Origin: Conidiobolus incongruus B7586
Lineage: Eukaryota > Entomophthoromycota > Entomophthoromycetes > Entomophthorales > Conidiobolaceae
Reading direction: 5' to 3'
Assembly (NCBI GenBank): GCA_000697335.1
Contig: JNEM01006885.1
Location: 1 to 12,428 of the forward strand
DNA: 12,428 nucleotides
A program made the translations under genes and the position numbers. Positions within the stretch are counted from its first letter, which is position 1, and each line of letters begins with the position of its first letter. Positions 1 to 8,200 of the stretch are shown in pieces. Under the pieces are notes generated by a model. That model saw only the letters and a program-made list of their open reading frames with translations. It searched no databases and was not told where the DNA came from.

Positions 1-957
1 TAATTAAATAATAAATAAAATTATTTATTAATATATTAAGATTTATATCATATAGTGCTAATATATTATAATATTAATAAGATATAAATTCAACTTTAGA
101 AATAATATAAAAGATAGAATAATAATAAAAATATTGAGAGAAAAAAAGAAACAAAGTTTATTAAATAATTTAATATTATTTATATATTTAATTTTACTAT
201 AAAAATATAAATTAATTATATAATTTATAATTAAAAAAATTATCAAGATATATATAAAAACTTAAAAAACTAGTCTCTTAATATATATAATAAAATTAAA
301 ACAGGAAAATAAAAAATATATAAAAAATATTATTTTAAAAATCTAAAAATTATATAAAGTATTATAAAACAAAGATCAAAATATTTTTTAATATAAAAAC
401 TTAAAAAATATATAAACTCTTATATTAATATATTATTATTAAAATAATATAAAACTATATACAATAATTAAAGTGGTATATATTTTGAATTATAAATAAT
501 TTGAATTATTATTATATCCAATATATTTTCTTAATCTTATATACAATGATTTCTATTTTTTTTAAATATTTTTAAAAGTTTTTAAAAAATAAAGTTTTTC
601 AAAAACCAAAACAAATAGAATTTGAATTCTTAAAATTTATTAAAACAAGAGAAAACTTTTATAAAAAAAGGGATATATTATGAAATTAAAAGATGGAAAC
701 TAGTCTAAAAATATAATGGTAGATATATATATAAAGATTGAAATATTAGTTATATTGAATAAAAAATAAAAAAATTGATAAAAATAAAAATAATAACATA
801 TATTGGTAATTTTATTTAACTTTAAATTCTATAAATATAAATTAAAAATTATCTGAATAACTACAGATGGCAGTATATTATTATAGTTATTATATTTAAA
901 TCATTTTCTATCCCGTATCCATATTACCAATTTATAAACAGCCTGCTAGGTTTAATG
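1..957. other. Extremely AT-rich intergenic DNA, no gene seen
   Basis: Almost all A and T, with frequent stops in every frame. The longest open stretch, on the minus strand at 58-246, encodes only Ile/Asn/Leu/Phe/Tyr-type residues, as expected from base composition alone, so I do not call it a gene. I see no RNA gene or clear promoter. The only internal structure is a short direct repeat, listed separately. Composition starts to rise near position 900, just before the coding remnant. Confidence 0.7.
252..408. repeat. Short direct repeat in AT-rich DNA
   Basis: The 18-base string atataaaaacttaaaaaa occurs at 252-269 and again at 391-408, about 139 bases apart. The flanks after each copy look loosely alike (both reach ctctta and then an AT alternation), which suggests an old local duplication. 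With this base composition, chance identity cannot be excluded. Confidence 0.35.
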
Positions 958-966
958 AAGTTCACA

Positions 967-1374
967 CTATGAGTTTATGACCAAATTCTGGTTGGATGTA
1001 ACATTAACCAACTCCTTCTCTAACATCTCTGATAGGGGTATTGGTGAGCACTGGTAACTTGTCATTAATCTCACCACCCAGTTATCCAACTGACTCAGAT
1101 CACCAAAGTGGTCAAGTAAAAAAGCAGCTCTTAAAAGATTTTAAACTGCTTGTATAATATAAATAAATATAATCTACCTACCTTTAATGATTTTATGATT
1201 ATATTTTAGAAATCAAAGCACAATTTGATGAACTTTCAGATTCAAAGACCTTGCATGATTATACCTTTTATAATTGGTTGGCATGATATCATGATATTTG
1301 TAATCAGTGATCCCGTTAACGCACTACAATTTACCATTTTGGTTCACTATTTCCTTATTTGGATGCGAACGAAC
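967..1374 (-). pseudogene. Remnant of an unrecognised protein-coding gene, two blocks in one frame
   Basis: Two protein-like blocks lie in the same minus-strand frame inside an island that is less AT-rich than its flanks. The upstream block (about 1216-1374) includes PTNYKRYNHARSLN. The downstream block (967-1140, 57 codons plus a TAG stop) includes GDLSQLDNWVVRLM and SPIPLSEMLEKEL. The residue mix (Trp, Cys, His, Pro, acidic and basic patterns) is far from what AT-rich noise gives. The frame is interrupted in a few places, and I could not find intron boundaries that join the blocks cleanly, so a decayed gene is more likely than an intact one. A mobile-element origin is possible. I do not recognise the family. 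Confidence 0.45.
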
Positions 1375-1380
1375 TTAGGA

Positions 1381-1629
1381 AAACAATCAATATAATAGAC
1401 TTTAACATTTAATTTTTAATATTTCATGTGATCATAACAACTTCGGTTATAGATTAAAAAAAATCATTAGCTATTCTGGAACATAATCCAATAATATTGC
1501 ATGAATTACATAATTGAGTAGTCAAAAGAAGTCAAATTTAATTCAAATTTCCGTAAATTAAGTTGGATTAAATAAATATTCATATTATCGAATGTAAGTG
1601 ATTAAAGAAATTTTTTAAGGTATAATTGG
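1381..1629. other. Intergenic stretch, nothing identified
   Basis: AT-rich sequence without a supportable reading frame. It contains one copy of the 11-mer agctattctgg (1469-1479), which recurs in the hairpin at 1791-1801. Confidence 0.5.
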
Positions 1630-1649
1630 TGTCACGAGTCAACGTGACA
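1630..1649. repeat. Inverted repeat (7-bp perfect arms)
   Basis: TGTCACG at 1630-1636 is exactly complementary to CGTGACA at 1643-1649, with a 6-base spacer. Two further G-T pairs would extend the stem. GTCACG/CGTGAC half-sites spaced this way could bind a dimeric bZIP or bHLH-type factor, or could form a hairpin. The site lies about 235 bases upstream of the ORF at 1883. Its function is not shown by the sequence. Confidence 0.45.
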
Positions 1650-1721
1650 TTACCTAAAATAGGATATAATAGGAACATTTAAAGTTCCACTTCCCTTGAA
1701 ATAATCACTACAAGACAAAAG

Positions 1722-1748
1722 GACAAAGAAGACAAAGAAGACAAAGAA
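1722..1748 (+). repeat. Three tandem copies of a 9-base purine-rich repeat
   Basis: GACAAAGAA is repeated exactly three times head to tail (1722-1730, 1731-1739, 1740-1748). A related gacaaaag precedes it at 1714-1721 and gccaaaagaa follows it. The stretch is purine-rich on the plus strand and sits 130 to 160 bases before the ORF at 1883, so it may lie in that gene's leader or promoter. Confidence 0.7.
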
Positions 1749-1775
1749 GGCCAAAAGAAGTATAAGAGAACACAT

Positions 1776-1800
1776 CAGAATAGCTAGATGAGCTATTCTG
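1776..1800. repeat. Perfect 10-bp inverted repeat with 5-base loop
   Basis: CAGAATAGCT at 1776-1785 is exactly complementary to AGCTATTCTG at 1791-1800, around the loop agatg. A possible TATA-like motif (tataagagaa) lies just before it, at about 1761-1770. The right arm plus one base (agctattctgg) is also present at 1469-1479. The hairpin lies about 85 bases upstream of the ATG at 1883 and could be part of a transcribed leader. It could also be a trace of an old insertion. Confidence 0.6.
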
Positions 1801-1882
1801 GTCATTCCTTTAACAGATCTAATAATTAATAAATAAGTTCCTCAGAGTTATAATATTTTATTCACATTAATTAGCTATCATT

Positions 1883-2179
1883 ATGGTACTGTTACGTTCT
1901 ATTTTATCTCCTGTAACATTCAAAGAAGTTCCCCTCGCAGAGTCACCTCAGACATCAGTATTCAAATTAACATTTGTCCTGCTATGTGTAATGGTTAGCT
2001 GGGGAGGAACTTGGTTAACTACAGGAAGTAATCGCTGGATAATGCGTTTGTGTCTACTAATGAGTTGGGGAATCCTTATACATCAATGTGATGACTTCGT
2101 GGTGAATTCTTCAGCTCCTCATTGGCGGATCTTAGAGGTAGTTGACAATTGGATATTCACTGATCAGGAAATGGATTAA
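1883..2179 (+). CDS. Small membrane protein of unknown function
   Basis: A 98-residue ORF in a segment with clearly more G and C than its flanks. Two hydrophobic segments are visible, about residues 26-44 (VFKLTFVLLCVMVSW and on) and 52-67 (WIMRLCLLMSWGILI). They are joined by a short polar turn, and a hydrophilic C-terminus rich in Trp, Asp and His follows (DNWIFTDQEMD). The arrangement suggests a two-pass membrane hairpin protein. An in-frame TAA at 1868-1870 precedes the ATG, so the start is reasonable; an upstream exon is possible because ttaattag just before the ATG resembles a 3' splice site. I do not recognise a family. A fragment of a larger gene or of an old mobile element is possible. 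Confidence 0.4.
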   Translation: MVLLRSILSPVTFKEVPLAESPQTSVFKLTFVLLCVMVSWGGTWLTTGSNRWIMRLCLLMSWGILIHQCDDFVVNSSAPHWRILEVVDNWIFTDQEMD

Positions 2180-2201
2180 AAAATCAAGATAACCAATTAA
2201 T

Positions 2202-2310
2202 TTTTACAAATTGTAAAATTTAATCAACTTTATTATTTTTACTTGGTATTTGTAAAAATTTATTCAACTTTCTTATTTTACCTTTGCATTTGTCAAAATT
2301 TATTCAAACA
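2202..2310. repeat. Tandem repeat, about 39-40 bp period, roughly 2.5 copies
   Basis: Units begin at 2211, 2250 and 2290, each opening with ttgt(a/c)aaaa and continuing into a (a)tttattcaac-like core. The first two units are similar across their whole length and the third is partial. The first unit is entered through a near-perfect palindrome, TTTTACAA-a-TTGTAAAA (2202-2218). The array lies between the end of the 98-residue ORF and the start of the acyltransferase gene, so it may fall in the 3' end of one transcript or the promoter of the other. Confidence 0.6.
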
Positions 2311-2466
2311 AATTCAACTACAAATTTTAAATTTTTTAAAATTGATGTACAAGTTATTTATTTTGACCCTTTAAATTAAAATATTAATTGAATTAATTCA
2401 GTTTACAATTACTGATACCTATAATATTCCGTTTTATACATTGTTAATGTTATAATATTCTTCGAT

Positions 2467-3889
2467 ATGTCAACTTTTTTGGTAAGATAATTTTAAAGAT
2501 AAATTCTATTAATTTATTTTAACTGATATTAATTAGGCCAGATCTCTGATCAAAGATGCTACACCTACTTCGGATTCCAAAAAATCCACTTTTCAAAAAT
2601 CATCAATCAAAATGAGCAAATCTATTTCGAATCGCTCTTCTGAGTTAGAACTAACGCATTTATTCGAAAATAGACATCCCATTCGAGGATTCTTCACTCT
2701 ATTTTGGGTGGCTATGACTTTCTATTATTCACAAACTATTATCAGAACTCTGAAAGCCACTGGACAGCCTATTGGAACTGCTATAATTTGGCTTATTTCA
2801 GAGACTTCTGTAGAGTTAATAGTATCCGATATCATAATGGTATTGTTCGCTTCATTATGTTTTCCTATTCAATATCTATTCGCCCATACATTTTTGGGAA
2901 AGTCCAAAATTATCAGAATTGGAATTCAAACAATTTACGAATTGAGCTTTATTGTCGCCTGCACTTGGTATTCTATTAATACGGATTGGTATGCTTCGAG
3001 TCGAGGTAGTTTTTATCTCCACTCTTTAGTCATGCTTATGAAATTGCATAGTTATAATGCCAAAAACCAGGAATATCTCGTAAAGAGACAGACATACTTG
3101 AAATTGAAACCCATTAATAAGACTAAAGATTCACAAAAACAGCTTCATTCATTGCGAGCTAAATTTAGCACAAGTAACCTTTCTATGAGTTATCCAGCTA
3201 ATGTGACTTTATTCAACTATTTGGATTATTTACTCGTCCCATCCCTTTGTTACAACATTGAATTCCCAAGAGGCCCCAAAATTCGATGGCTCTACGTATT
3301 AGAAAAACTGTTTGCAACTTTCGTTTTAGTTGGACTTCTCCTGATCTCTGTAGAGCATCACATCTATCCCATTATGGAGCAGAGTAATTTATCAGTATTG
3401 GAAACTCTGTTTTATCTCTGTCCTCCAATTCTAGTAATTACAATGCTAATATTTTATATTATGTTCGAATGCGTATGCAATGGGTTTGCAGAATTGACAC
3501 GATACAGCGATCGCAACTTTTACGAAGATTGGTGGAACAGTATAACATTTTATGAATTCAGCTATAAATGGAACAGACCCGTCCATTTATTTTTAAAAAA
3601 TTTTGTATATAAAGAATTGCTAAAGACTAGGAAATTCACCAAAGTATCCGCACTCACTCTCACATTCCTAATATCTTCCATTTTTCATGAATTAGCGATG
3701 GGAGTCATATTTAAAAAATTTATTTGTGTTTTTATTATTTTTCAAATGAGCCAAATTCCTATAACCTTATTGATGTCTTTACCCATCTTTAAGAGTCGAG
3801 CTTGGTTAGCGAATGCCATATTTTGGTTTGGTTTAGGTTTTGGTATTCCGATGATATTTTTAATTTATTTTCATGTTAATTTTATTTAA
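2467..3889 (+). CDS. ARE2: Sterol O-acyltransferase (ARE1/ARE2-type MBOAT)
   Basis: Transfers a fatty acyl group from acyl-CoA to the 3-hydroxyl of sterols at the ER membrane, making steryl esters for lipid droplets. I model a 15-base exon 1 (2467-2481, MSTFL), an intron at 2482-2536 and exon 2 from 2537 to the TAA ending at 3889, giving 455 residues. The intron-free alternative starts at ATG 2612 (425 residues). In 455-residue numbering, MLMKLHSY is at about 171-178, VPSLCYNIEFPR at 239-250, the family signature FYEDWWN at 333-339, the conserved Asn of KWNRPVH at 351, and the catalytic His of SSIFHELAMG at 389. The spacings match SOAT/DGAT1 enzymes, and HELA-VIFKK resembles yeast Are proteins more than DGAT1. 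Several hydrophobic segments fit the multi-pass fold. The N-terminal cytosolic region is short compared with yeast Are1/Are2 (over 600 residues). A DGAT1-like activity cannot be excluded. Confidence 0.9.
2482..2536 (+). other. Predicted intron 1 of the sterol acyltransferase gene
   Basis: It starts GTAAGATAA and ends attaattag (55 bases), with a branch-point-like taactgat close to the 3' end. Removing it joins ATG TCA ACT TTT TTG to GCC AGA TCT in phase 0. The frame stays open from there into the conserved protein, and an in-frame TAG sits exactly at the 3' splice site. Its length equals that of the last intron of the exchange factor gene in this window, which supports it as a typical host intron. 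Confidence 0.7.
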
Positions 3890-3955
3890 ATAAATTATTT
3901 ATTATTAATCAAAAAATTGATTCAAATACTCGTTTTTCATTAATGTCCCAAATCG

Positions 3956-4006
3956 AATAAAGCTTAATTTTGATGTTATATTATAAAATTACCCAATAAA
4001 GCTTAA
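3956..4006 (+). terminator. Duplicated candidate polyadenylation signal
   Basis: The 12-mer AATAAAGCTTAA occurs twice, at 3956-3967 and 3995-4006, 67 and 106 bases after the acyltransferase stop codon. AATAAA is the canonical poly(A) signal. A further AATAAA overlaps the stop region (3889-3894). In such AT-rich DNA the hexamer alone is weak evidence, but the doubled longer motif is more specific. Confidence 0.4.
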
Positions 4007-4175
4007 GAAACTATTTCGTAACATCTAAGATAGATTTTATTAGTAGATAAATTTTGTATTGATATATTGAAATAAAAAATTAGTGTATTGATTTAATATT
4101 GTTATCAATAAAATTGAAGTTATAAATATGTGTGATATTTGAGAATTATTGGTAAATTAAAATGTTTAATAAATA

Positions 4176-4260
4176 TCAGACCAACCGGAATTGAACCAGT
4201 CACCTGGAGATTACAGCTCGTAACTAGAGTCTCCCGCTCTACCAATTGAGTTATAGTTGG
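4176..4260 (-). pseudogene. Degenerate tRNA-Tyr-like gene with CTA anticodon and short intron
   Basis: Read on the minus strand, the D arm (TAACTC-AATTGGTA-GAGC), the anticodon stem (GGAGA/TCTCC) and the T arm (ACTGG-TTCAATT-CCGGT) align well with eukaryotic tRNA-Tyr. A 12-base intron sits in the tRNA-Tyr position, one base 3' of the anticodon. The anticodon reads CTA, where Tyr should have GTA, so it would decode UAG. The intron contains TAC, the complement of GTA. The acceptor stem pairs only 5 of 7 positions, the first D-stem pair is A-C, and the T-stem/acceptor junction looks shortened: CCAAC would pair with GTTGG two bases too early. A TTTT at 4159-4162 could end Pol III transcription. 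It is probably a pseudogene or a tRNA-derived SINE head. Confidence 0.6.
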
Positions 4261-4599
4261 GTGGTAAAGATGTGACAATTGTAACCTGATTGATACCTTT
4301 TCTCACTTAAAATCATTACTAAGTCACTGATTAATAAATTAGGCCTTATCAACATTCTACCAGCCCAAGTCTAAGTGACCTCACTATTACTCAGTCAATG
4401 CATATTTATGCCAATATATTTCACTTATTTATAATAAGCACTTCCTTCTCTCTCCTTCTTTTACAAATAGGCCTCTTTTCCTACTTCAGACCCGCTCTCT
4501 TAGTATACTCTCGTAGCCGCCTATACTCCACTTGAGTCAGGTTCCATTATTCACTCTACACTCTTTTCTATTGCTATTTTGTGATTCCATTCCCTTAGC
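4261..4599. other. Less AT-rich intergenic island, pyrimidine-rich on the plus strand
   Basis: The composition differs from the flanking DNA. 4440-4600 is rich in C and T on the plus strand (cttccttctctctccttc and similar). No reading frame stays open through it. It separates the tRNA-like locus from the ORF at 4600 and could be the leader or promoter of that ORF or the remains of an inserted element. I see no second copy in the window. Confidence 0.4.
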
Positions 4600-4839
4600 A
4601 TGCCTGGTCTTCACACCGCCACTATTGCTACTGGTCTAACCGCTCTTTACAATGCCCCATTTACAAGTAATCATCGCCAGATAGCCAGAGAACTAATCAT
4701 CGGTAGTCTACCCCAGTTGGTAGTCGCCATGCTTCACAACCTGGCCTACACAATGGCTGTGTTGGTGTCCTCGATGACATTCCAAGAATTAGTAACCACG
4801 ATAAGAAATAAATTTTGTAAATTTAATAATATAAATTGA
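4600..4839 (+). CDS. Doubtful small ORF, unknown
   Basis: 79 codons. The first 66 or so lie in the less AT-rich island and have a balanced residue mix (for example RELIIGSLPQLVVAML); the last dozen (RNKFCKFNNIN) run into AT-rich DNA, as if the original frame had been cut off there. A hydrophobic stretch at about residues 33-58 could form a membrane helix. An in-frame TGA lies 18 bases before the ATG. I do not recognise a family. It could be a small lineage-specific gene, an exon, or a fragment of an old mobile element. Confidence 0.25.
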   Translation: MPGLHTATIATGLTALYNAPFTSNHRQIARELIIGSLPQLVVAMLHNLAYTMAVLVSSMTFQELVTTIRNKFCKFNNIN

Positions 4840-5272
4840 TTATCTTTTTCATTTTTTGCAATTTCATTTAATATCAACCAAGTTTTTATTTCTTTATTTC
4901 AACAACTTTTGATTAACGCACCTATCTTCCATCACTTGATCTAGATTGTTAAAATTTCAATTTCTATACTTTTCCTTCCATCTTCACCTCTAATCAATTT
5001 TATTATAATCGCCTTTTTAATATCAACTACATTCAATTTTTCAAAGCTGATAAATCAATATATATTTTATTTGCACTAGCTGATTTCATATTGTTACCAA
5101 TATAGTTTGGCCAGGAAATTGCTAAAATGAATTTATTTTACCTTTACATATTTGATAAAAAATACATTTAATATAATTTTTTATATGAAATTCAAAATAT
5201 TAATATTGTGTATTAATATAAGTATTAATTCGATCAATTATTTGAATGATCCAAATGTGTATATTATGTGAT
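4840..5272. other. AT-rich spacer containing the 3' end of the exchange factor gene
   Basis: No supportable reading frame. On the minus strand an AATAAA at 5137-5132, about 135 bases after the exchange factor stop, is a candidate poly(A) signal, though weak in this composition. Confidence 0.4.
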
Positions 5273-8200
5273 TTATAGAGATAGTATAATTGATGCGGCA
5301 GAATGATCAGGGAATTGACTAGGATCTTCGGATGATTTAGGATTTTCTTCCTTGAGTGTTTGCGCTTCTTGGGGTTGATTTACTTCTTTGGAGGGAGGTT
5401 GCTCAGATTTGGGTTCTGAAGAATTGGGCCCACTCTCTTGAGTTGGTACTTTAACGTCAGCTTCATTCACTTCTGCAGCTAGTTTTTCATTTGGCTCGTG
5501 AGCCTTATTCGTTGCACCAGTTTCTACACTAGATTGTTCTTGATTATGGATATTTTCACTACTAACGGTAGGGATTTTGAGCATATTCTGAGGAGAAGTA
5601 GATAATGACCTGATTGGGAAAATTTGCTCCATCAATTGAGGGAAATTCTCCTTGATCAAGATATATGTGGTAATGGTAAGCTGGGATATAGGATCTTGAG
5701 ATTCAAGATATTTAGCTTGATAGTTGGGGGAGTTGATTCCTTCTAGCGCAGGATCGGAGGCCAAAAGTAAGAGATGAGTTGCCTGCATGACCAATATGAG
5801 ATTTTTTAATATTTCGAAAATTGTTTCGAAGTATTGATCATCCTGGCGTGGATGCTTCATCAATCTCAAGAGCCTAGGTAAGAGCTCAGTCCAAATAGCT
5901 TTGACATGTGTAAACGAATCAAGCGACTCTTGTGGGTCAAATGAAGAATTGATTGGAGAAACCAAATTCAAATAAACCAAGTATACTTGTGAGAGCATTG
6001 ATGAAACTCTAGTACGACCTTCTTCAAGTTCAATCATGTCCATTTGTGGTTGCTGATGCTGTTGACTAGAACGCTTGCCACTGCTGTGATTATTAGAAAT
6101 TGTTTGATCTATCAGTGGGAACATAACTTTGGTAAAAATTTTACTCCAATCAGAAAATGTGGAGTGATTGGTTAGATATGAAGAAGTTAATGCATACTTG
6201 AGTTGACTCAAAGCAGCACCTCTAATTTCCTTTCTTAAATGGTTGCTGAGATTGCTCAATCCAATCATTGGTGGAAGGTAATAGCCACTCAATTGACGAT
6301 CTTGAGCAACATGAGGTATTTGCTCAAGTAATTTACCAATTAACCTGAGCGATAGGGAGCTTCTCTGAATAACTAACTGTAGAGGATCATCACTTGATCT
6401 GATGAACTGATCAGGATTACTATACTCGATTAAAAGATTCACAAGCAGTAAATAATCGCCATGAGATACTTGAACTCGATTGATAGATCCAATGAGCTGT
6501 TGAACAAGATTGAAAGTTTTATGAACAGTTTGTGGGTTAGGTGACGAGAAAGTATTATGAGCAACATGAAGGCAAGTAGCCCAACAGTTAGAATCAAACA
6601 AAAAGTTAGAATATGTAGCAATTAAAAGCTTGAATGCGGGAACCAGTTGTTCAGAAGAGGAAATGATTGAATTGGGTGAAGTCTTGCCCAAAAGTTGGAC
6701 AGCCTTATTTAAACTAAGCTGTGACAAATTCGACTGAGCAGCTTTGGGAGTTAGATGAAAAATAATATTCACCAATTCAACTAAAACTCTTTGAATAACA
6801 TATGGATGATATACTTCAGCTTGGTAGATAACATCGGCAAAGAATGTTAAAACAATAGGCCAAAATCGATCAGAGTTATGATATTCAAGAGCGATGTTGA
6901 CTAACCAACGAATGAAGAAAATGCTCGAAGGATAATACTTTATAGGACTCGAGTCTGAGGTGTTATTGGTCTGAAGAAGAGGCTCATTGCTGGAATCAGT
7001 GGCTTGTTCTGCTGATTCAGACTGAGGTACATTTGGCCTGGAAGAATTATCATTGATATTGGAATCAATTTGTGGCAATCTGGTCATGATCATAAACTTT
7101 TTGAGTAAAGCTTCAAACTTTTGCTGATTCAAGTTTTGAATATTAGTCATAAGTTCTTTAAATTTACAAGGTTCTATAATCTTTTTGGTGGAGTCATGAT
7201 ATGCGAACAATAAATTTACTGGTAACTCCCAAATAATATCTGGATGAGTGGACGAGTATCCCAAATAAGAGGATAAAGCCGAAAATATTCCTGAATTCGA
7301 ACCTTCAGTAGATATCGAAGGCTGTTGCATGTGAACATAACCGGGCTCTCCAGAATTCTTCCAGTTTGAAGAATGTAAAGTTACATCTGGTGCAGCGAAT
7401 GGAATAAATATAGAAGTTTTTTTAGCTTGAGAAGTGGTAGAATTAGGATCTTCATGGAAACCATATTCATCAATAGAGAGCAACTCTGTAGGTAGCAAAA
7501 AAGAATCAACAAAGAGTTTCAATAAATCCAACAAATCCCACCATCCTGAATCCAAGTTTGCAATATAATCCCCTGAAAGATTAAATAAAAATACAGTGGC
7601 CAGTTGTGCCTTATAAGATTGACCTAAATTCACAGCAAGATCGGATAAAACGATATTGTCAACCATTTGAGTGCGATTGACTATGGAAGATGACTGTGCT
7701 GAGAATCCAGCATCAATATCTTCATTGTCTGAGAATAGCCTAGCCATTAAACTTGAAACTACTTTCACTAAATTGTCCAATGCTTGAGAGTTACTGAATT
7801 CATTAGCAAGGTGTCCAACAAGGTAAAGTCCCATCAGGCAGCTTTGAATCAATGAATCGTTTAGGCTGCTCTTATACACTATATATCGAAATGATAAGTA
7901 TAATTAATCGTATAGTTATTGAGCTGTAGTTACCTTGAATTAACAAATCGGTAATAATACCATAAACTACCATGAAAACTTGTTCATCAAATTGTCCAGG
8001 ATGCAGCTTGAAATAAAGTCCCGAAGATTTAGCATTTTGAAGGGAAGTTGTCCAGATAAAGTCTAATGACTTTTGGCCCTCATGCTCTTCTGGCATCACA
8101 ATTTCATTATCTCGAATGCCTTCAAAGATAGCTCTCAAATAATCATCTGAAAAGTTTTTACCATCGTTTACTCCTCTTAAATTATTGCGATAACTATTGA

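Noticed and set aside
58-246. 62-codon minus-strand frame.
   Set aside because: Composed almost only of residues with AT-rich codons, in DNA of extreme AT content; expected by chance.
495-511. The near-palindrome aataatttgaattatta is shared with 12295-12311 at the other end of the window, suggesting terminal repeats of a large element.
   Set aside because: The match is only 17 AT-only-like bases, is in direct orientation and palindromic by composition, and the flanks do not align; two ordinary host genes lie between.
1630-1880. Possible solo LTR: starts TGTCACG, contains a TATA-like motif and ends TATCA before the ORF at 1883.
   Set aside because: The five bases on each side do not match as a target duplication, no second copy is present in the window, and the following ORF shows no retroelement features.
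2704-2979. 91-codon plus-strand frame.
   Set aside because: Overlaps the conserved acyltransferase coding sequence in another frame; a shadow.
4271-4601. Possible LTR beginning TGTGACA beside the tRNA-like locus.
   Set aside because: No partner repeat, no clear target duplication or primer-binding site, and the ORF that follows does not resemble a known gag or pol product.
6439-6621. 60-codon minus-strand frame inside the exchange factor.
   Set aside because: Lies in another frame within the conserved last exon; a shadow.
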